From Lachnospiraceae bacterium (GTDB taxonomy: Bacteria > Bacillota > Clostridia > Lachnospirales > Lachnospiraceae), in assembly GCA_009787745.1 (NCBI GenBank), contig WQST01000150.1, positions 1 to 6,138 of the forward strand: 6,138 nucleotides of DNA, written 5' to 3'. Below the pieces are notes generated by a model that had not been told where the DNA came from, searched no databases, and worked only from the letters and a program-made list of their open reading frames with translations. The position numbers were made by a program, and so were the translations under genes. Shown in pieces: positions 5,130 to 6,138 of the stretch. The number at the start of each line of letters is the position of its first letter. Positions within the stretch are counted from its first letter, which is position 1.

Positions 5130-6138
5130 ATGACCGCAAATGAAATTTCCCTGTTCCTTTGTAAGTAAAATATAAAGCATTGATACCGTCAGGGATGTTA
5201 ATATCCGCTTCGAAATTAAGCCAGATATTAGAACTTATCACCTCGATAGAACCCAGTAACCCGCCGTCTAAAGAAGTCCGCACTTCGAATCTGCCCTTGC
5301 AGTAACCGCGTTTTATGATCGAGACTTTATTAATATTCCGGCAATCAAAATACTTAAAACCAATCACGGTGGAATCGGTAATCCCCCCTATGTAGCAGGG
5401 CAGTTCATCACCTTCTTTGCCATCCTGAGTGATCTTCGCCGACATCTCTTCAATCCCTTCGTCAGGATTATATAACACGCAGGCGATATAAGCAGGGTAT
5501 TCTCCTTGCCCTTTTAAAGGTTTGCCGTTCGCGCCTAAGGATGTCATCTCGACTTGAGCAATATCGCCGTTATCTTCAACTGTAATTCTCTCTATTAAAC
5601 CTTGTCGGGAAAACCATGTTCCGTTGGTCATCCGGTGATAAAACACATACCAAACACCATTTATTTCAATAATACTGCCATGATTATTCCCTGCGGGGTA
5701 GGCACGCATACTCTTCGGTTTATACGTATCGATGTTTAAATCGCAATTACTGACTATCACACCGCCGTAGCGAAAATCTTTCGTCGGTGATTTGCTCGTG
5801 GCATAGCATAACTCATTCATTTGGGTCGATGAATAGACGAAATAATAAGTATCTTCTATTTTCCTGATCGATGCCGCTTCGAAATACTCATACCCTTCGA
5901 AATCTGTCCCTTTGCCATAGCAATTACCCGGCACGATGAAAACGGGGTTTTCGATAATTGTAAGCATATCAGAAGCCAAAACCGTCGCCATGACACCACT
6001 TCTTTCAGGGTCGCCGATGCCGCAAAACCCTGTATATAGATATGTCCGCTCACCTTCGGTTAGTACCCCGGGGTCAAACTGCGGCTCATCACCTTCGCGT
6101 TCACCAAGCCGGGTTCCGTCGTCGTAGTGAACATAGCC
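5113..6138 (-). CDS. GH43 glycoside hydrolase with C-terminal CBM6-like domain (5' end outside window)
   Basis: The frame is open to the window edge, giving the last 341 residues. The ATG at 5991 is internal: the 49 upstream codons encode conserved family sequence (GYVHYDDGTRLGER, EPQFDPGVL, YLYTGF). The pattern is a five-bladed beta-propeller of the GH43 arabinofuranosidase/beta-xylosidase type. The likely pKa-modulating Asp is in FDPGV (Asp22 of this fragment), the general acid Glu in YFEAASIRK (Glu87), and the conserved His in NNHGS (His153). The catalytic base Asp should be in the missing N-terminal 100 or so residues. From about 225 a jelly-roll-like segment follows (GFKYFD, RGYCKGRFEVRTS, GSIEV, GINALYFTYKG, FHLRSF) that resembles CBM6-type domains. 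Substrate is probably arabinose- or xylose-decorated oligomers alongside GH8; exact specificity cannot be told. A signal peptide cannot be judged because the start is missing. Confidence 0.85.
   Translation of the reverse strand, partial: GYVHYDDGTRLGEREGDEPQFDPGVLTEGERTYLYTGFCGIGDPERSGVMATVLASDMLTIIENPVFIVPGNCYGKGTDFEGYEYFEAASIRKIEDTYYFVYSSTQMNELCYATSKSPTKDFRYGGVIVSNCDLNIDTYKPKSMRAYPAGNNHGSIIEINGVWYVFYHRMTNGTWFSRQGLIERITVEDNGDIAQVEMTSLGANGKPLKGQGEYPAYIACVLYNPDEGIEEMSAKITQDGKEGDELPCYIGGITDSTVIGFKYFDCRNINKVSIIKRGYCKGRFEVRTSLDGGLLGSIEVISSNIWLNFEADINIPDGINALYFTYKGTGKFHLRSFILAN

Noticed and set aside
5113..5991. GH43 as a complete 292-residue protein starting at the ATG at 5991.
   Set aside because: The same frame continues open upstream to the window edge with conserved GH43-type sequence, including the FDPGV motif, so that ATG is internal.

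Overview
The window looks like a chromosomal segment from a plant-fibre-degrading member of the Bacillota, most likely a gut or rumen Clostridia species. The grounds are a moderately AT-rich base composition, strong AGGAG-type ribosome binding sites, sigma-A-like promoters, and close resemblance of the proteins to clostridial/Bacillus families (IMP dehydrogenase, a DUF6106-like membrane protein, BspA-type leucine-rich repeats, a Bacillus Rex-like GH8 enzyme, an AraC regulator). The taxon is an inference; there is no rRNA or other marker here.

Layout. Positions 1-927 (minus) hold the first 309 residues of IMP dehydrogenase (guaB), cut by the window edge in the active-site loop. It has its own well-formed promoter and a leader with a perfect 10-bp inverted repeat. 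Positions 1089-2956 (minus) are a two-gene, translationally coupled unit: a small DUF6106-like membrane protein followed by a signal-less protein made almost entirely of 19 uninterrupted 23-residue leucine-rich repeats. Positions 3046-4155 (minus) encode a cytoplasmic GH8 enzyme closely resembling reducing-end xylose-releasing exo-oligoxylanases. A 119-bp divergent control region separates it from an AraC-family activator gene (4275-5129, plus). The activator gene runs head-on into, and overlaps by 17 bp, the end of a GH43-type arabinofuranosidase/xylosidase gene with a C-terminal carbohydrate-binding-like domain (5113-6138, minus, 5' end outside the window).

How it fits together. The right half (GH8, AraC regulator, GH43) reads as an intracellular xylo-oligosaccharide utilisation locus. 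GH43 would strip arabinose or xylose from imported oligomers and GH8 would trim xylose from their reducing ends. The AraC protein would sense a sugar or oligomer and control the divergent promoters. Two cre-like half-symmetric sites (also a 7-bp inverted repeat) in the divergent region suggest catabolite repression or an operator. The left half is housekeeping (guaB) plus the DUF6106-like/LRR pair of unknown function. No mobile elements, tRNAs, CRISPR arrays or obvious rho-independent terminators were seen, and no stretch longer than about 160 bp lacks a gene. I see no convincing new defence or mobile system; the least explained item is the membrane-protein/Cys-ladder LRR pair.
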